In this document: positions 8,319 to 15,877 of the stretch, piece after piece
Numbering within the stretch: the stretch's first letter is position 1
Layout of the letters: the number at the start of each line of letters is the position of its first letter
Assembly (NCBI GenBank): GCA_946482545.1
Contig: CAMLRX010000070.1
Span: forward strand, 1 to 25,551
Source of the DNA: an uncultured Flavihumibacter sp.
Lineage (GTDB): Bacteria; Bacteroidota; Bacteroidia; Chitinophagales; Chitinophagaceae
DNA: 25,551 nt
Direction: 5' to 3'
Notes under the pieces: generated by a model
Told to the model about the DNA's origin: nothing
Database searches by the model: none
The model's input: the letters and a program-made list of their open reading frames with translations, nothing else
Translations under genes and position numbers: made by a program

Positions 8319-9059
8319 TTACCAAGGAATCTCTCCCGTTTCAGGATTAGTTTCTTCGCTGAAAAATTTACCTGTAGGCGCGTCTTTGTCCATCAATGCG
8401 TATTTAATAACCCTGTTCGCGGCTACGCTTACTTCGCCGCCATTGAAGAAAGTAAAGTCGGTTTTTGTAAGGCCAGGGCAAACGGCATTCACTTTAAAAT
8501 CCGTGTCGCGCAACTCATATGCCAATTGTACGGTGTACATATTCAAGGCCGCTTTTGATATGGCGTAAACCCCGTATTTCGCAAAATGATAAGCGGGCCA
8601 TTCCGGATTGCTTTGCAAAGAAAGGGAGCCGACGCTGGTGCTTACATTAACGATTCTTGGTGCCGCGGCGTTTCGCAAGAGGTCCATGAACGCCTGCGTA
8701 ACATTCGCCACGCCGACAATATTAGTTTTAAGCGCATTGAGGTATTCGTCAGCGTTGGCCTCCAGCACGGTGTACGGGGCGGTTCCTCCATTTATGCCCG
8801 CGTTGTTAATCAGCACATCCAGTGCGTCGATCCTTTTTCCGATTGCCACTCGGGCGCTTTGAATGGATTGGTTTTCGGTAACATCTAACGGTATGGCTTC
8901 CACATGGGTTAAGCCTTCTTCTTTTAATTTATCGGCCGCTTTCAACCCGTTTTCCAGGCTCCTGCTTCCGATAAACACCCTGAACCCTTTCTGTAAAAGT
9001 TGCCTTGCGGTTTCAAAGCCAATACCTTTGTTTGCTCCTGTAATGAATGCTGTTTTCAT
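8319..9059 (-). CDS. Short-chain dehydrogenase/reductase (carbonyl reductase-like)
   Basis: A 246-residue classical SDR. I start it at 9059 because MKTAFITGANKGIG is the normal SDR opening; the in-frame ATG at 9095 adds a non-homologous leader that runs into the palindromic site at 9111. Cofactor motif TGANKGIG (7-14), NNAG (85-88), catalytic serine in NVSTS (S140 or S142), YAISK (Y165, K169) and PG (195-196) are all present. The carbonyl-reductase-like insertion between serine and tyrosine and the absence of an acidic residue after strand 2 (GSRS) suggest NADPH use. It is last in a leftward group: flavin reductase-like gene, Crp/Fnr gene, then this. The 74-bp gap ahead of it holds a 16-bp palindrome. 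Substrate unknown. Confidence 0.88.
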   Translation of the reverse strand: MKTAFITGANKGIGFETARQLLQKGFRVFIGSRSLENGLKAADKLKEEGLTHVEAIPLDVTENQSIQSARVAIGKRIDALDVLINNAGINGGTAPYTVLEANADEYLNALKTNIVGVANVTQAFMDLLRNAAAPRIVNVSTSVGSLSLQSNPEWPAYHFAKYGVYAISKAALNMYTVQLAYELRDTDFKVNAVCPGLTKTDFTFFNGGEVSVAANRVIKYALMDKDAPTGKFFSEETNPETGEIPW

Positions 9060-9110
9060 ATTATTGTTCTTTGATGCACCACAAAATTCCAGCATTCAAA
9101 AATGTCGTCA

Positions 9111-9126
9111 TTTACCAAATGGTAAA
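9111..9126. promoter_or_regulatory. Palindromic operator candidate upstream of the SDR gene
   Basis: TTTACCAAATGGTAAA: 6-bp arms TTTACC/GGTAAA around AAAT, 52 bp before the SDR start and just after the Crp/Fnr stop. The same 16 bases occur at 10479-10494 upstream of the first gene of the cluster. Two exact copies ahead of two genes of one cluster suggest one regulator, which could be the Crp/Fnr protein encoded between them or one encoded elsewhere. Confidence 0.65.
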
Positions 9127-9133
9127 AAGTAAA

Positions 9134-9706
9134 TCACCGGATGTTCTTGCGTATCCGGCTCAGTGATTGTTGTGTAACGCCAAGATAGGAAGCGATATAA
9201 GCCAATGGAACCCGATTGATGATGGTGGGATAATTTTCCAGGAACGCTAAATACCGGGTGGTGGCATCTTCCGATATTACTGGACCCTTCCTGGATTTCT
9301 GGTACATGCACAACTGCACCATTTTATTTTTAATGTTGTCCCAGCCAACGATAATATGCGATAATTCTTCCCAATCGTTTTTGGAGAAAACAATAAGATC
9401 ACAGTCTGTAACGGCCTGAAGGTACTCAGCGGAACTAGTGTTTCCTTCAAAGTTCACATAATCACATACCAGGCTGTTTTCCGAGATAAAACAACGGGTA
9501 ATTTCTTCACCCTTATTGTTATAATAGCAGCCACGGACCACGCCGTTAATAACGAACCCAACCTGCCTGGGAATTTTTCCGGCTTCGGAAAAATAGGCGT
9601 CTTTTTTCAGGCTGAGGGGTTTCCCTTTCTCTGCAACAAGTTCAATCTGTTGCTTGTTGAGATTTCCGAATTTCAGGATGTATTGAATCAGTTCTTCCAT
9701 GAACAC
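9134..9706 (-). CDS. Crp/Fnr-family transcriptional regulator
   Basis: A 190-residue regulator. The N-terminal cyclic-nucleotide-binding-type beta-roll spans about 25-115 (includes 'VGFVINGVVRGCYYNNKGEEITRCFI'), then a dimer helix, then a C-terminal winged helix with 'RVPLAYIASYLGVTQQSLSR' (165-184) as recognition region. This matches the common Bacteroidetes Crp/Fnr subgroup that senses unknown ligands. No FNR-type cysteine cluster and no intact cAMP-phosphate pocket are evident. The start may be 9706 or the ATG two codons later (9700, MEEL). It begins 33 bp after the flavin reductase-like gene and is followed, after 74 bp, by the SDR, so it probably belongs to their operon and may control it. 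Confidence 0.88.
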   Translation of the reverse strand: MFMEELIQYILKFGNLNKQQIELVAEKGKPLSLKKDAYFSEAGKIPRQVGFVINGVVRGCYYNNKGEEITRCFISENSLVCDYVNFEGNTSSAEYLQAVTDCDLIVFSKNDWEELSHIIVGWDNIKNKMVQLCMYQKSRKGPVISEDATTRYLAFLENYPTIINRVPLAYIASYLGVTQQSLSRIRKNIR

Positions 9707-9739
9707 AGCGTTAATAATACGTTTTATGAAATGCGCCTG

Positions 9740-10294
9740 CTACGGTTCAATGATCGATTTCCATTTGGTCATTCTGGCTTTCAGGTCTATGGTCCTGCCA
9801 TCCACACTGAAAGTACCGTCACCTTTGTGGTGGAAAATACGTTTTTCTTTCCTGGTGTTGTTCGTCCAGGCTTTTACGGCCTCCAACACGAACAGGTTAT
9901 ACTTCCCCGACAATTGCGTGTTTACCACCTTACATTCAATATTCGCCAGACATTGCGCTATCAGCGGTGCCTTCACCTTTTCAGCCTGCAGCCTATCCAA
10001 TCTGAAAGCCTGAAACTTATCGATATCCATACCGCTGCAGTTTCCGATATCCACAGCTTTTTTCATCAGATCCACCCCGGGGATGGCGATAACACAGTTT
10101 TTTGTTTTCACAAGCACCTCATAACTAAAATCCCAGGGGCCCATCACAAAGGCGATCAATGGCGGATCATGCTGAACCATCATGTGGAACCCCATTGTCA
10201 TAATATTATGCTTACCCCGATGGGCCGTGGTAACAAGTACCACCGGCCCGGGTTCCAATAGTCTCACGACTTTATTCAGTGGAAAATCCAACAT
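9740..10294 (-). CDS. Flavin reductase-like FMN-binding split-barrel protein
   Basis: A 184-residue protein of the flavin reductase-like/DIM6-NTAB split-barrel family. Features: an N-terminal 'GPVVLVTTAHRGKHNIMTMGFHM' that forms the flavin-phosphate edge, 'PPLIAFVMGPWDFSYEVLVKTKNCVIAIP' as central strands, and 'LANIECKVVNTQLSGKYNLFVLEAV' near the C-terminus. Family members bind FMN and either reduce free flavin with NAD(P)H or act on small substrates; which applies here is not visible. No signal peptide. It is the first gene of the three-gene leftward cluster. The 263-bp region upstream contains a double palindromic site at 10479-10504, about 185 bp before the start codon. Confidence 0.87.
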   Translation of the reverse strand: MLDFPLNKVVRLLEPGPVVLVTTAHRGKHNIMTMGFHMMVQHDPPLIAFVMGPWDFSYEVLVKTKNCVIAIPGVDLMKKAVDIGNCSGMDIDKFQAFRLDRLQAEKVKAPLIAQCLANIECKVVNTQLSGKYNLFVLEAVKAWTNNTRKEKRIFHHKGDGTFSVDGRTIDLKARMTKWKSIIEP

Positions 10295-10478
10295 CTTAAA
10301 TCGTTTAAAGTCATTGTTGTTTCAATACCGGGCTTTCATCAAAGAAAGACGCACGTTACATCAAAAGCAACTGCAATTCTGATACCATTTGTTTCCGATA
10401 AAACAACGGCTGACCTCATCCGATTTTCACCATGTTTTAGCCTCCACCGCAAAATTCGCAACTAAAACAACGCTGTAA

Positions 10479-10504
10479 TTTACCAAATGGTAAAATATTT
10501 TACC
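10479..10504. promoter_or_regulatory. Triple half-site palindromic operator upstream of the flavin reductase cluster
   Basis: TTTACC (10479), GGTAAA (10489) and TTTACC (10499) alternate with starts exactly 10 bp apart. The first pair forms TTTACCAAATGGTAAA, identical to the site at 9111-9126. The second pair forms the perfect 16-bp palindrome GGTAAAATATTTTACC (10489-10504). One-helical-turn phasing suggests cooperative binding of adjacent dimers on one DNA face. Confidence 0.65.
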
Positions 10505-10557
10505 CATGCGTTTTTGCTCCTTCTTTTTTAGTGAAAAACAGCAGTCCTCCCCATCAG

Positions 10558-10875
10558 CTAATCCACTGCCTTAACTTTTATATCCGCATATACTTCAAAT
10601 TTTCGCTCCTCCGCTATTTCACCCAGCAGGCTCAATACCTGTTCCAGGGTTTTTCTCAGAACCGGTATGCGTTCCCGTGCATGGGGATCGGGCTCACCAA
10701 AACGCTCTTCGTGACTGAAATTATTCAGGCTGTGAAAACGTATCTTATCACTGAATAAAGTCACAAGGATTTCCTTCGCTTCTGTTCCTGTAAAAACCCC
10801 ATTCAGGAGGTTAAACTTACCTTCCGGATACTTTACGGCTTTTTGTTTGCTCAAGGTTACTTCTTCTCGTTTCAT
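10558..10875 (-). CDS. Conserved-looking small hypothetical protein
   Basis: A 105-residue soluble protein that I cannot assign to a named family. It has no signal peptide or membrane segment. A beta-rich first half ('EGKFNLLNGVFTGTEAKEILVTLFSDKIRFHSLNN') leads to a charged turn with an 'ERFGEPDPHARERIP' segment. A long amphipathic helix (about 68-90) and a final basic strand ('FEVYADIKVKAVD') follow. Codon use and composition resemble its neighbours and the reading frame is clean, so it is very likely a real gene. It lies 106 bp downstream of dabA in the same direction and could be the last gene of that operon, or independent. I recall similar anonymous proteins in Bacteroidetes, which is weak support. 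Confidence 0.7.
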   Translation of the reverse strand: MKREEVTLSKQKAVKYPEGKFNLLNGVFTGTEAKEILVTLFSDKIRFHSLNNFSHEERFGEPDPHARERIPVLRKTLEQVLSLLGEIAEERKFEVYADIKVKAVD

Positions 10876-10946
10876 AAATTGAATTGTTATGGATGAATAG
10901 ATTTATTGTAGTTTTTTCACAACAATGCACCGACCACTTATGCTGA

Positions 10947-10979
10947 CGATGCAATTCGTGAAAAGCCCGGCTTGCATCG
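10947..10979. terminator. Inverted repeat just after dabA (possible terminator)
   Basis: CGATGCAA (10947-10954) and TTGCATCG (10972-10979) are perfect 8-bp arms around 17 nt, starting 2 bp beyond the dabA stop. The minus-strand sequence after the stem lacks a U tract, so it may be an RNA 3'-end-stabilising hairpin, not an intrinsic terminator. Confidence 0.4.
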
Positions 10980-10981
10980 AC

Positions 10982-13204
10982 TTACCTGATGCGTTCCCAT
11001 GAAAATTCGCGCGTAAGCAGGTATTTATCCCTGGTTTGTGGATCCAGGCAAACAAGGTGCACCCAGCCGTTGCCGAACAGTTTCTTCAGTATACCATGTT
11101 CCTTAACGATGTTTTCAATCCTCGATGCAGGTGCGTATACTAGTACGGTTAGTCGAACCGGCTCATGATAAGGCTCCTTATCCGATTTAAAAACGGACTG
11201 CAGCGGAAGCCCATGCATCAGGTCGCTTGCATTGCCCTGCATCACACCGATTTTACCCGCTATATTCATGGTTATTTTACTGCCGCCGCCAAAAGCCACA
11301 TTGTCTAGGGTAGAAAATAGGTACTGTGCGTTGATCCACTGCGCCACCACTACCGGCGCCGTAAGAATGTTGGTAAGAAGTGTACCGCTTTCGTCTTTTT
11401 CCCAATCGTAGGCATGCAGGAAAACACGTCCTTCCAGGTTGGCATCTTTCGTGAGCCATCTTGGTCCGGCTATGAAGGCCGCATTTCTGGCGAGGCCCCA
11501 TTCCGGGCGCACCTGGGCCCAGTCTTTGGCACGTGAGGCCGTAATTTTCCGGGCATGATCCGCCGTTGTGCTGACCCCCATTTGCCCACAGCGCCAAAGA
11601 TTGTTTTCAGTTCGTGCGGTTTCAAGGTCTTTTTTCAGCGCCTGCAACTTTTCAGAGAGATGATCGTGCGCATGTTCCCCGAACAGCTCCACCTGATCGG
11701 TGGTGGTATTGTGAGCCGCAGCCAGGAAGATTGTATCATCGGGGATATCTATACCCTGATTTCCCAATTCGTTTCTCACCTCTTCATTGTTCAGGATGCT
11801 GGCGAGTATCCGCGCGTTGGGAGCGCCATGCCTTCCGCCGCAGGCGCCACAATCGAGGGCCGTGGCGTGCGCATTGTTTTCCGTAGTACTTCCATGCCCG
11901 CAAAAAACCACCAATGACGCGAAGCGTTCCGTAAGTCCGATCATTTTTAACGCACCCGCCGCAAACGACACCTGTTGAACCAGGGGGATTGGATTGATAT
12001 CAGGTTCCAGTGCATAAGAAGGCGCAATCGACTGCTTCAACACCTTTGCAAGTGAATCCGCGCCTGAAGGAGAAAAGCTCCGGACGGCCATTGACACCCC
12101 ACTTGCTAACCCCATTGCTTCCACAAGGCTGAAAGGCGCGGTAAAGGTATATTTAAGTGATTGGTAGAGTTTCTTCAACCCCTGCATCCGATGGTGTCCT
12201 TCCTCGCATGAATCATGGGAACAGTTCGGCTTTTCTTCGATATGGTAAGCTGGCTTCAGCAATACCGGGCAGGAAGCGTGGACCTCACCTGTAACGGCGT
12301 TTCCGACCGATACGGGCAGGCCGAAGAATCCGGCAAACCCATAAGTTTCATAGTTGCCCTGCGCTTCCAGGGCACGCCTGAAAGGCTCGGAACGCACATC
12401 GATACAAAATACCAGCTGCGCGTCAGGCCGTTCGCTATTTTCTGGTGGTGGCGCGCACGAGAGTTGTTGAAGCAGGCCCTTACGGTAATGGGTTTCGTTC
12501 CGCGTAATGGTTTGATAAGTGCCGGTAACATCCGCCTTATCCAGGGCCTGACGGTGCCATTGAAGCAAAGCTTTAGCTTCCGGCCAGAGGAGACAGGTTA
12601 GCACCAACCTGAACGCGAGGTATTCCGCTTGTGTAACCGTATGGGGGCATCCCGCATCTTCGCCATCAGCCCAGTTCGTGCGGTATTGTATATAGGCTGC
12701 CCATCCTGGTAAAGTAGTCAGCAGCAGTGTCAGAAACTGTTCCTGCCCGGCGGTGTCAATTCCAAGGTAAGACAGGGTTTCGGTGATTACCGCCCTCGGG
12801 GTTACCGGAAGGTTCGTTAACCAGTATAGCTTTTGTTTATCGTTACCATGGAGTCTTTCATCAAAACGGATCAGCGATAAGGTACTTTTCAGGAGTCCTT
12901 CTTTCCGGAGCGGCATTTGTATGGTGGATTGCCCCTTGTCGAAAAATACCTGCAGCCATTTTATACTTTCACGGTTAACACTTTGCATCTCTTCCGGCAT
13001 TCCCAGTTGCTGAAAATACGCATTCGCCTCCTTTAACGCATCTTCAAACCTTAGTGTTTCAACCGGGTTCACCGCTATAAGATTTTTCAGCGGCCAGAAA
13101 GGCGCGATTTTCGACCAGCTTCGCGAGATCACCGTTTCAAGGGGATGTACATTTTCCGATGCCCTGATCCTGACCGGTTTTTCCATTAGCTCTTGTTGTA
13201 GCAT
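10982..13204 (-). CDS. dabA: Inorganic carbon transporter subunit DabA (DUF2309/UPF0753)
   Basis: A 740-residue member of the UPF0753/DUF2309 family, now known as DabA, the beta-carbonic-anhydrase-like half of the DAB bicarbonate-accumulating system. The zinc ligands described for Halothiobacillus DabA (C351, D353, H524, C539) have clear counterparts: C267 and D269 in VFCIDVRSE, H437 in VVFCGHGS, and C452 in DCGACGG. The 15-residue H-to-C spacing is identical. The protein is cytosolic and membrane-associated through its partner. A further Cys/His-rich segment (328-338) lies between the two zinc motifs. It is the second gene of the operon, 17 bp after dabB. Known systems couple cation flow through DabB to one-way CO2 hydration. 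The activity here is inferred from the intact site. Confidence 0.93.
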   Translation of the reverse strand: MLQQELMEKPVRIRASENVHPLETVISRSWSKIAPFWPLKNLIAVNPVETLRFEDALKEANAYFQQLGMPEEMQSVNRESIKWLQVFFDKGQSTIQMPLRKEGLLKSTLSLIRFDERLHGNDKQKLYWLTNLPVTPRAVITETLSYLGIDTAGQEQFLTLLLTTLPGWAAYIQYRTNWADGEDAGCPHTVTQAEYLAFRLVLTCLLWPEAKALLQWHRQALDKADVTGTYQTITRNETHYRKGLLQQLSCAPPPENSERPDAQLVFCIDVRSEPFRRALEAQGNYETYGFAGFFGLPVSVGNAVTGEVHASCPVLLKPAYHIEEKPNCSHDSCEEGHHRMQGLKKLYQSLKYTFTAPFSLVEAMGLASGVSMAVRSFSPSGADSLAKVLKQSIAPSYALEPDINPIPLVQQVSFAAGALKMIGLTERFASLVVFCGHGSTTENNAHATALDCGACGGRHGAPNARILASILNNEEVRNELGNQGIDIPDDTIFLAAAHNTTTDQVELFGEHAHDHLSEKLQALKKDLETARTENNLWRCGQMGVSTTADHARKITASRAKDWAQVRPEWGLARNAAFIAGPRWLTKDANLEGRVFLHAYDWEKDESGTLLTNILTAPVVVAQWINAQYLFSTLDNVAFGGGSKITMNIAGKIGVMQGNASDLMHGLPLQSVFKSDKEPYHEPVRLTVLVYAPASRIENIVKEHGILKKLFGNGWVHLVCLDPQTRDKYLLTREFSWERIR

Positions 13205-13221
13205 GATGTTGTTTTTGATTT

Positions 13222-14565
13222 TCAGAACTGATATTTGTTGCGTTCAGCGGTAATTGTTTTGGGATGAGGTTGGCTCGCATTGAGCATTTGTACATACTTT
13301 TTGAGGAGCCAGTCGGGATAAGATTTCCACCTGGCTGGATGTATGAAAAGCATCGCAAGCCATGATGCTACAAGTAGTACCGCGCCAATGAAGTGCAAAG
13401 GATTCAGTTCCTGCGGAAGCGCTATGTTGAGGGGCGAAAGTACCTGCCCGATTAGTTGTACGCTGAAACCATAACAGCAACCAATAATCGCTGATGCAAC
13501 GATGGCCAAAGGAAGCCTTAGCTTTTGGCGGCCGCGAAGGATAGGCAATGCGAACTGCGTTCCTGCAATCAAAGGAAGCAATACCAGGAACAGCGTTGTA
13601 TCTCCCAGACTTATCCGATCCCCGATCGTTAAGGAGAAAGTGCCGGCCGCTAATGCGCCACAGAACAGTGCCGGTAAAAATTGTTTCAGGGAAGGTGGAT
13701 AGTCGAGGTCCAGTCTTTTTTCCTGCGCGGCTGATCCGGAAGCAAGGAACAGGTAGGCTTTAAACAGTCCGTGCCAGCAAAGGTGGGCGATGGCTGCGGG
13801 AAACAAACCAAGTCCGCACTGCACGATCATGAACCCCATCTGTCCCATTGTTGAGCAGGCCAGCATGCGTTTGATATCACTTTGCATCAGCTTCCAGAGC
13901 GTACCCAGTAAGGCGGTGGCGATACCTGTTGCGAAGATGATATTCATTAACACCGCCTCACCCGCCAATAAGGGCGCAAAGCGTACCAGCAAAAATCCAC
14001 CGCCATTTACCAGTCCGGCGTGCATGATGGCTGATACAGGCGTTGGCGCATTCAATGAACTGGTGAGCCAGCGGTGGAAGGGCCACAAAGCCGATTGCGT
14101 CATGGCTGCCAGTAATAAAAGTGACCCGGTTATAATGGTCCATTGGGAGCCTATGGATTGAGTAAGGATCGATTGTATTGACGTTTGTCCCGTAACGTTA
14201 TACAAAATGAGGGCGGCGGTTCCCAGGAAAAAGAACCCCAATCCAAAATTTTTAGCCGCCAGCATAGAAGATTGTCTTGCCGCTTCCCACCGGCGCTTGT
14301 GCAGCATAAGCCGGGTAAGCAGCAGGTTGCTGATACCCCAGGAAGCCAGGAACAACAGCAGATGGTCCGCACACAACATCAGGTAAACCGAGGCCACCAG
14401 CATGACCAGGTTTGTAAAGAAAGAGCGCTGTTTGCTGTCTCCATCCAAATACCTGGACGCATAGGATCCTATGGATAGTGCGACAAAAGTCACGAGTGCG
14501 ATGATGACCAAACTAAGGGCGTCAACATAAAACAGTGCGGGAAAACCAGTCATTTTTTGCTCCAT
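13222..14565 (-). CDS. dabB: DAB membrane subunit DabB (NuoL/MrpA-like proton-conducting protein)
   Basis: A 447-residue polytopic membrane protein of the proton-conducting membrane transporter family shared by NuoL, NdhF and MrpA. The core Proton_antipo_M segment is seen at 'ALWPFHRWLTSSLNAPTPVS' (about 160-179), followed by 'AIMHAGLVNGGGFLLVR', 'LMQSDIKRMLACSTMGQMG' and 'WHGLFKAYLF'. The latter two include lysines in the usual proton-path positions. It is shorter than NuoL (about 600 residues) and lacks the long lateral helix, as expected for DabB. No other complex I or Mrp genes are nearby, and dabA follows 17 bp downstream, so the DAB role is much more likely than respiration. A TAGTTTTG -7 element (14592-14599, minus) lies 26 bp before the ATG. 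Confidence 0.9.
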   Translation of the reverse strand: MEQKMTGFPALFYVDALSLVIIALVTFVALSIGSYASRYLDGDSKQRSFFTNLVMLVASVYLMLCADHLLLFLASWGISNLLLTRLMLHKRRWEAARQSSMLAAKNFGLGFFFLGTAALILYNVTGQTSIQSILTQSIGSQWTIITGSLLLLAAMTQSALWPFHRWLTSSLNAPTPVSAIMHAGLVNGGGFLLVRFAPLLAGEAVLMNIIFATGIATALLGTLWKLMQSDIKRMLACSTMGQMGFMIVQCGLGLFPAAIAHLCWHGLFKAYLFLASGSAAQEKRLDLDYPPSLKQFLPALFCGALAAGTFSLTIGDRISLGDTTLFLVLLPLIAGTQFALPILRGRQKLRLPLAIVASAIIGCCYGFSVQLIGQVLSPLNIALPQELNPLHFIGAVLLVASWLAMLFIHPARWKSYPDWLLKKYVQMLNASQPHPKTITAERNKYQF

Positions 14566-14591
14566 TTTTAAGATTTTAATTTCGATGGGGG

Positions 14592-14599
14592 CAAAACTA
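14592..14599 (-). promoter_or_regulatory. dab operon -7 element
   Basis: On the minus strand TAGTTTTG matches TAnnTTTG exactly and lies 26 bp upstream of the dabB start. A good -33 TTG is not obvious, consistent with dependence on an activator. Confidence 0.5.
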
Positions 14600-14602
14600 T
14601 CC

Positions 14603-14610
14603 TATGTTTG
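14603..14610 (+). promoter_or_regulatory. lysR -7 element
   Basis: TATGTTTG matches TAnnTTTG exactly, 50 bp before the LysR start. Only three bases separate it from the oppositely oriented dab element, so polymerase binding at the two promoters is probably mutually exclusive. Confidence 0.5.
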
Positions 14611-14630
14611 CATATAAGAAAAACGACTAA

Positions 14631-14661
14631 TTCTAATAAATAAAATAAGATTTTCTAATAA
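14631..14661. repeat. Direct repeat TTCTAATAA between lysR and dab genes
   Basis: TTCTAATAA occurs at 14631-14639 and 14653-14661, 22 bp apart (about two helical turns), the second reaching the lysR start codon. It may be part of the LysR binding region, but it is AT-rich, so chance is possible. Confidence 0.35.
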
Positions 14662-15512
14662 TGCTATTTGATGCCTTAACCTTGGAATGTTTCATTGCGG
14701 TGGTGGAAACCGGAAGTTTTACCCGTGCGGCCGGCAAGGTATCGCGTACCCAATCTGCCGTGAGCCAGCAAATCGCCAAGCTGGAGGGAATGATAGGAAA
14801 ACCTGTGTTTATACGAGCCCGTCATTTTTCGCTTACACCTGAGGGTGAGTTACTGCTTACTTACGCGAAAAAAATCGTGCAGTTAAACCGTGAAGCGATG
14901 GACCGTTTTAAACATCCGGAGCTTCAGGGTGAAGTAAGGTTTGGTTTACCGGAGGATTTCGCCAGCGTTTTTTTATCTGAAGTACTTACGGAATTCGCTT
15001 CCCTTCATCCCCGCGTTATGCTGAATGTGGAATGTGATTTGACCCTGAACCTATTTTCCAGGTTCAGGAAAAAAGAATTTGATCTCGTGCTCGTAAAGAT
15101 GAGCAGACCCGAGGATTTTCCAAATGGAATGGATGTATGGTCGGAAGCGCTGGAATGGGTAGGCAGTAAAAACCTCGCCGATTTTGATGCAACGCAACAG
15201 GTGCCTTTGGTGCTATCGCCGCAACCCTGCGTTTACAGGGCGAGAGCGATACATGCACTGGAAAAGATAAACCGCAAATGGCGCATCGTTTTTTCGAGCC
15301 ATAGTTATGCCGGAACCGTAGCCGCCGTAAAAGCCGGCATGGGCATTACCGTACTTCCCCGCAATATGGTGCCTGAAGATTTACACATTATCCGGACAAA
15401 AAAACAACTCCCTAACCTGGATGATACGCATATATCGCTGCTGAAGCACCACAATAAAAACCTGGTGGTGAATTCTTTTGAAAAGTTTGTGGTGGAGCGG
15501 TTGAATCCATGA
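14661..15512 (+). CDS. LysR-type transcriptional regulator of the dab operon
   Basis: A 283-residue LysR-type regulator. The N-terminal winged helix-turn-helix covers residues 4-63 ('LECFIAVVETGSFTRAAGKV', 'SRTQSAVSQQIAKLE', 'LTPEGELLLTYAKKIV'). A linker helix and a two-lobed effector domain (about 90-280) follow, with the typical 'GEVRFGLPEDFA' entry and 'AVKAGMGITVLPRNMV' strand. It is slightly shorter than average (300) but complete. It is divergent from dabB across 95 bp, the classic arrangement in which a LysR protein controls the opposing operon and itself. Carbon-concentrating systems in autotrophs are often under LysR proteins such as CbbR/CcmR. Whether this one senses a carbon signal cannot be told from sequence. 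Confidence 0.93.
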   Translation: MLFDALTLECFIAVVETGSFTRAAGKVSRTQSAVSQQIAKLEGMIGKPVFIRARHFSLTPEGELLLTYAKKIVQLNREAMDRFKHPELQGEVRFGLPEDFASVFLSEVLTEFASLHPRVMLNVECDLTLNLFSRFRKKEFDLVLVKMSRPEDFPNGMDVWSEALEWVGSKNLADFDATQQVPLVLSPQPCVYRARAIHALEKINRKWRIVFSSHSYAGTVAAVKAGMGITVLPRNMVPEDLHIIRTKKQLPNLDDTHISLLKHHNKNLVVNSFEKFVVERLNP

Positions 15513-15877
15513 TCTTTTGAATGCCCTCAATACAAAAAATGCCTTATTCCGAAAACCTTTTTCCGCATCAGCCTTTTGGAGGTAACCGTTTTTTGATCCG
15601 TTCGATGCGTTCCGGCAGGGCGGTTCGGTGCGGTCCCTGTAAGCCGATCCTTTGACCTTGTTTTATTGACCAGGTCGTTACTACCTGTTGGCCAGTGAAG
15701 CGGCTATGCCTTTCTCAACTTTACCTTCTGGCATTCCGATTGGGTGATTAACCTGCTCTTTTAAATTGCATTGCAGCTAAAAACCGTAAAAGATTGGTCA
15801 ATTCTATGGGAGTTGCGTAAAATTCACTGCAGTAGCTTTATGTGGCCATTTAATTGAAAACGCTCACCATTTTTTGT
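15513..15877. other. Intergenic stretch without a supported gene
   Basis: This 365-bp gap holds a 44-codon open frame (15521-15655, plus strand, ending RCGPCKPIL) with no recognisable homology, and a 35-codon open stretch on the minus strand. Neither has enough support to call. Near the right end is a promoter-like TTG-N17-TAgcTTTa arrangement for the glycoside hydrolase gene. No hairpin with a U tract was seen after the LysR stop. Confidence 0.5.
15813..15840 (+). promoter_or_regulatory. Putative promoter of the MGH1-like gene
   Basis: TTG at 15813-15815 and TAGCTTTA at 15833-15840 are separated by 17 bp, close to the Bacteroidetes TTG/TAnnTTTG layout, with one -7 mismatch. The predicted leader before the ATG at 15878 would be about 30 nt. 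Confidence 0.4.

Noticed and set aside
9650..10261. 203-codon plus-strand frame opposite the flavin reductase-like and Crp/Fnr genes
   Set aside because: It crosses two supported minus-strand genes, with histidine/phenylalanine-rich content and no recognisable domain.
15521..15655. 44-codon frame with a C-x-x-C motif near its end
   Set aside because: Short, no homology I recognise, no promoter or conserved start; chance is likely.
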